From an uncultured cyanobacterium (GTDB lineage: Bacteria; Cyanobacteriota; Cyanobacteriia; PCC-6307; Cyanobiaceae), in the NCBI GenBank assembly GCA_903935205.1, contig CAIZQU010000081.1, forward strand, positions 1 to 64,000: a DNA stretch of 64,000 nucleotides, in the 5' to 3' direction. The notes under the pieces were generated by a model, which was given only the letters and a program-made list of their open reading frames with translations, ran no database searches and was not told where the DNA came from. The translations under genes were made by a program, and so were the position numbers. Of the stretch, positions 63,037-64,000 are shown piece by piece; positions within the stretch are counted from its first letter, which is position 1, and each line of letters opens with the position of its first letter.

Positions 63037-63257
63037 GAACCGAGGTATCGCGGCCCGCTGAGCCCTGGAGGCCTGAAACCCTGGAGCTCTGAAGCCTTGA
63101 AACCCTGAAACCCTGGAGCACTGAAACCCTGTAACCCCGGAGCCCAAGAGCCGCAGAGCCCTGAAACCCTGAAACCCTGGAGCCCAAGAGCCGCAGAGCC
63201 CTGAAACCCTGGAGCCCTGGAGCCGTAGAACCACGGAACCGCGGAACCGCGGAACCG
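63035..63257. repeat. Degenerate octamer tandem array, consensus TGRARCCC
   Basis: About 28 consecutive 7-9-bp units, mostly 8 bp: TGAAACCC (seven copies), TGGAGCCC/TGGAGCNC, AGAGCCGC, and CGGAACCG (three in a row at the distal end). A longer 40-bp higher-order unit repeats: the 31-mer starting AGCCCAAGAGCCGCAGAGCC occurs at 63141 and 63181. All three minus frames remain open across it because of its composition; none is believed to be coding. Confidence 0.85.
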
Positions 63258-63685
63258 AGCCACAGAGGCGCCCCTTGGGCGACGGTCGACAGACCGGGCC
63301 CCGAACCAAGGCAGATCCAGGCGGGCGCCAATCGCGGCGACATCTGCCACCCAGGTCAGCAGGAACGCCGCGGCACCCTCGTCGTGAGACCTGTTGCACA
63401 GCCACGGTCGGCCCATTGGCATGGCGCCTCCCTCTCGATGCGGATGATTGCGGTTGTCCCGCTCCAATGGACAGGTCGCCAAGCCGCCTGCCTAACCGAG
63501 AATGAACATCAGGTGAGACCCCCGCTTGGCAACAGCGCGGGATCTCCCGATGGATCCGGGGCCGATACGGCTGCGGAGCACAAACGGCCAGGAGCCGTGC
63601 CGGCGCGGAGCCGTCCGATCCGCTGCCGGGCGCCGCGGCGATCCGCCCCCCGGGACGGTTCCGCCGATGGCGGCATCCACCCTGC
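63258..63685. other. Intergenic region without a recognised gene
   Basis: Overlapping ORFs on both strands have no recognisable protein pattern. The GC-rich sequence lies between the octamer array and the 3' end of the membrane-protein gene at the window edge. Confidence 0.5.
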
Positions 63686-64000
63686 TCATCCCAACCCCAC
63701 CAGCGCTCGGGCCGTCACCCCCAGCCCCAGCAGCGCCGCCAGCTGGCCCAGCCAGGCCCAGCGATCAGGCAACAGCAGGCGCCGCAGCAGCACCGCCGAT
63801 CCCGCCACCCCGATCGCCACCACCAGGCTCTGACAGAAGCCGATCACATGGGGATCGGCCTGCCAGGCCGGCAGATGGCTGAGCCAGGCGGCGGGCTCCC
63901 CAGGGTTTGCGGCCCTGGTCGCCAGGGGTGCCAGGGTGACCGGCAACAGCAGGCCCGCCTCGGCCATGCCGAGGTGGAGGTGATCAGCCAGCAGGGCCGC
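63686..64000 (-). CDS. Membrane protein, C-terminal part (cut by window edge)
   Basis: The minus frame is open from the window end to the stop at 63686, giving at least 104 residues; the ATG at 63967 used by the track is likely internal because the reading frame continues upstream. Three hydrophobic stretches are seen ('AEAGLLLPVTLAPLA', 'VIGFCQSLVVAIGVAGSAVLL', 'WLGQLAALLGLGVTARALVGLG') with 'HLPAWQADPHVIGF' between them, which looks like the end of a polytopic protein. Family not recognised from this fragment. Confidence 0.6.
   Translation of the reverse strand, partial: AALLADHLHLGMAEAGLLLPVTLAPLATRAANPGEPAAWLSHLPAWQADPHVIGFCQSLVVAIGVAGSAVLLRRLLLPDRWAWLGQLAALLGLGVTARALVGLG

Noticed and set aside
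63035-63257. CRISPR-like array
   Set aside because: Units of 7-9 bp without spacers and no cas genes nearby; this is a tandem repeat, not a CRISPR.
62494-63405. 303-aa minus-strand ORF with repeated GFQGFRA-like peptides
   Set aside because: It comes from reading the octamer DNA array in a frame without stops; all three frames are open there and it runs antisense to the GGCT-like gene.

Overview
The window is about 64 kb of GC-rich chromosomal DNA from a picocyanobacterium, most likely of the Cyanobium / freshwater Synechococcus lineage. The evidence is photosynthesis genes on both strands (psaK, petN, psb29/thf1, psb32, a Ycf49-like DUF2499 gene, DUF3593, DUF1830, DUF3110), cyanobacterial-type FtsH, ClpP and ClpS, copies of the HIP1 octamer GCGATCGC, and dense gene packing with many 1-8 nt gene overlaps. 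No phage, transposon, CRISPR array or rRNA operon was seen. One tRNA (Ser-GGA) is present. The genus call is inference from gene content and composition.

Layout. 1-6.4 kb: the edge of a SemiSWEET-like transporter, a coiled-coil membrane protein, a sugar ABC permease, a SnoaL-like exported protein, thiD, a cyclophilin, mtnP and a DUF4177-like protein. 6.5-11.4 kb: a minus-strand chaperone operon, dnaK-dnaJ-DUF3110-murQ. 11.5-14.4 kb: a divergent pstCAB phosphate transporter preceded by a good Pho-box candidate. 14.8-22.6 kb: tRNA-Ser, two ferredoxins, an inositol-phosphatase family gene, hisZ, htpG, rpmB, a PrxQ-like peroxiredoxin and a phosphatase-like metalloenzyme. 22.6-24.9 kb: csaB, then DUF2499-DUF3593-psaK. 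25-35 kb: an FAD reductase with dxs, then ilvA, scpB, yggT, mazG, pyk and a MacB-type permease. 35.4-42 kb: DUF1830, ftsH, clpP and psb29 divergent, a long membrane-anchored hypothetical, then petN and clpS divergent. 42-55.6 kb: purK, a second sugar ABC permease, recQ, aroB, a MidA-type methyltransferase, psb32, a secreted lambda-R-like lysozyme, a glycosyltransferase-like gene, a metallophosphoesterase and nadA.

55.7-62.3 kb is the most accessory-looking part. It holds a ligase-associated DNA processing module: a metallo-beta-lactamase exonuclease, an ATP-dependent DNA ligase and an Lhr-like helicase, with the ligase and helicase genes overlapping. A ribbon-helix-helix gene and an Hsp20 gene sit inside the module. 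The end of the window has a gamma-glutamylcyclotransferase-like gene, a degenerate octamer tandem array of about 220 bp, and the C-terminus of a membrane protein cut by the window edge.

Themes that connect the genes: protein quality control and photosystem upkeep (DnaK, DnaJ, HtpG, Hsp20, FtsH, ClpP, ClpS, Psb29, Psb32); cell-wall turnover and envelope anchoring (MurQ, lysozyme, CsaB); phosphate uptake (PstCAB). Two related short tandem-repeat arrays, heptamers at about 37.97 kb and octamers at about 63.04 kb, are the clearest non-gene structure. Nothing here is proven to be a new system. The best candidates for follow-up are the ligase-associated module with its inserted genes, the tandem arrays, and the tiny membrane ORF beside petN.
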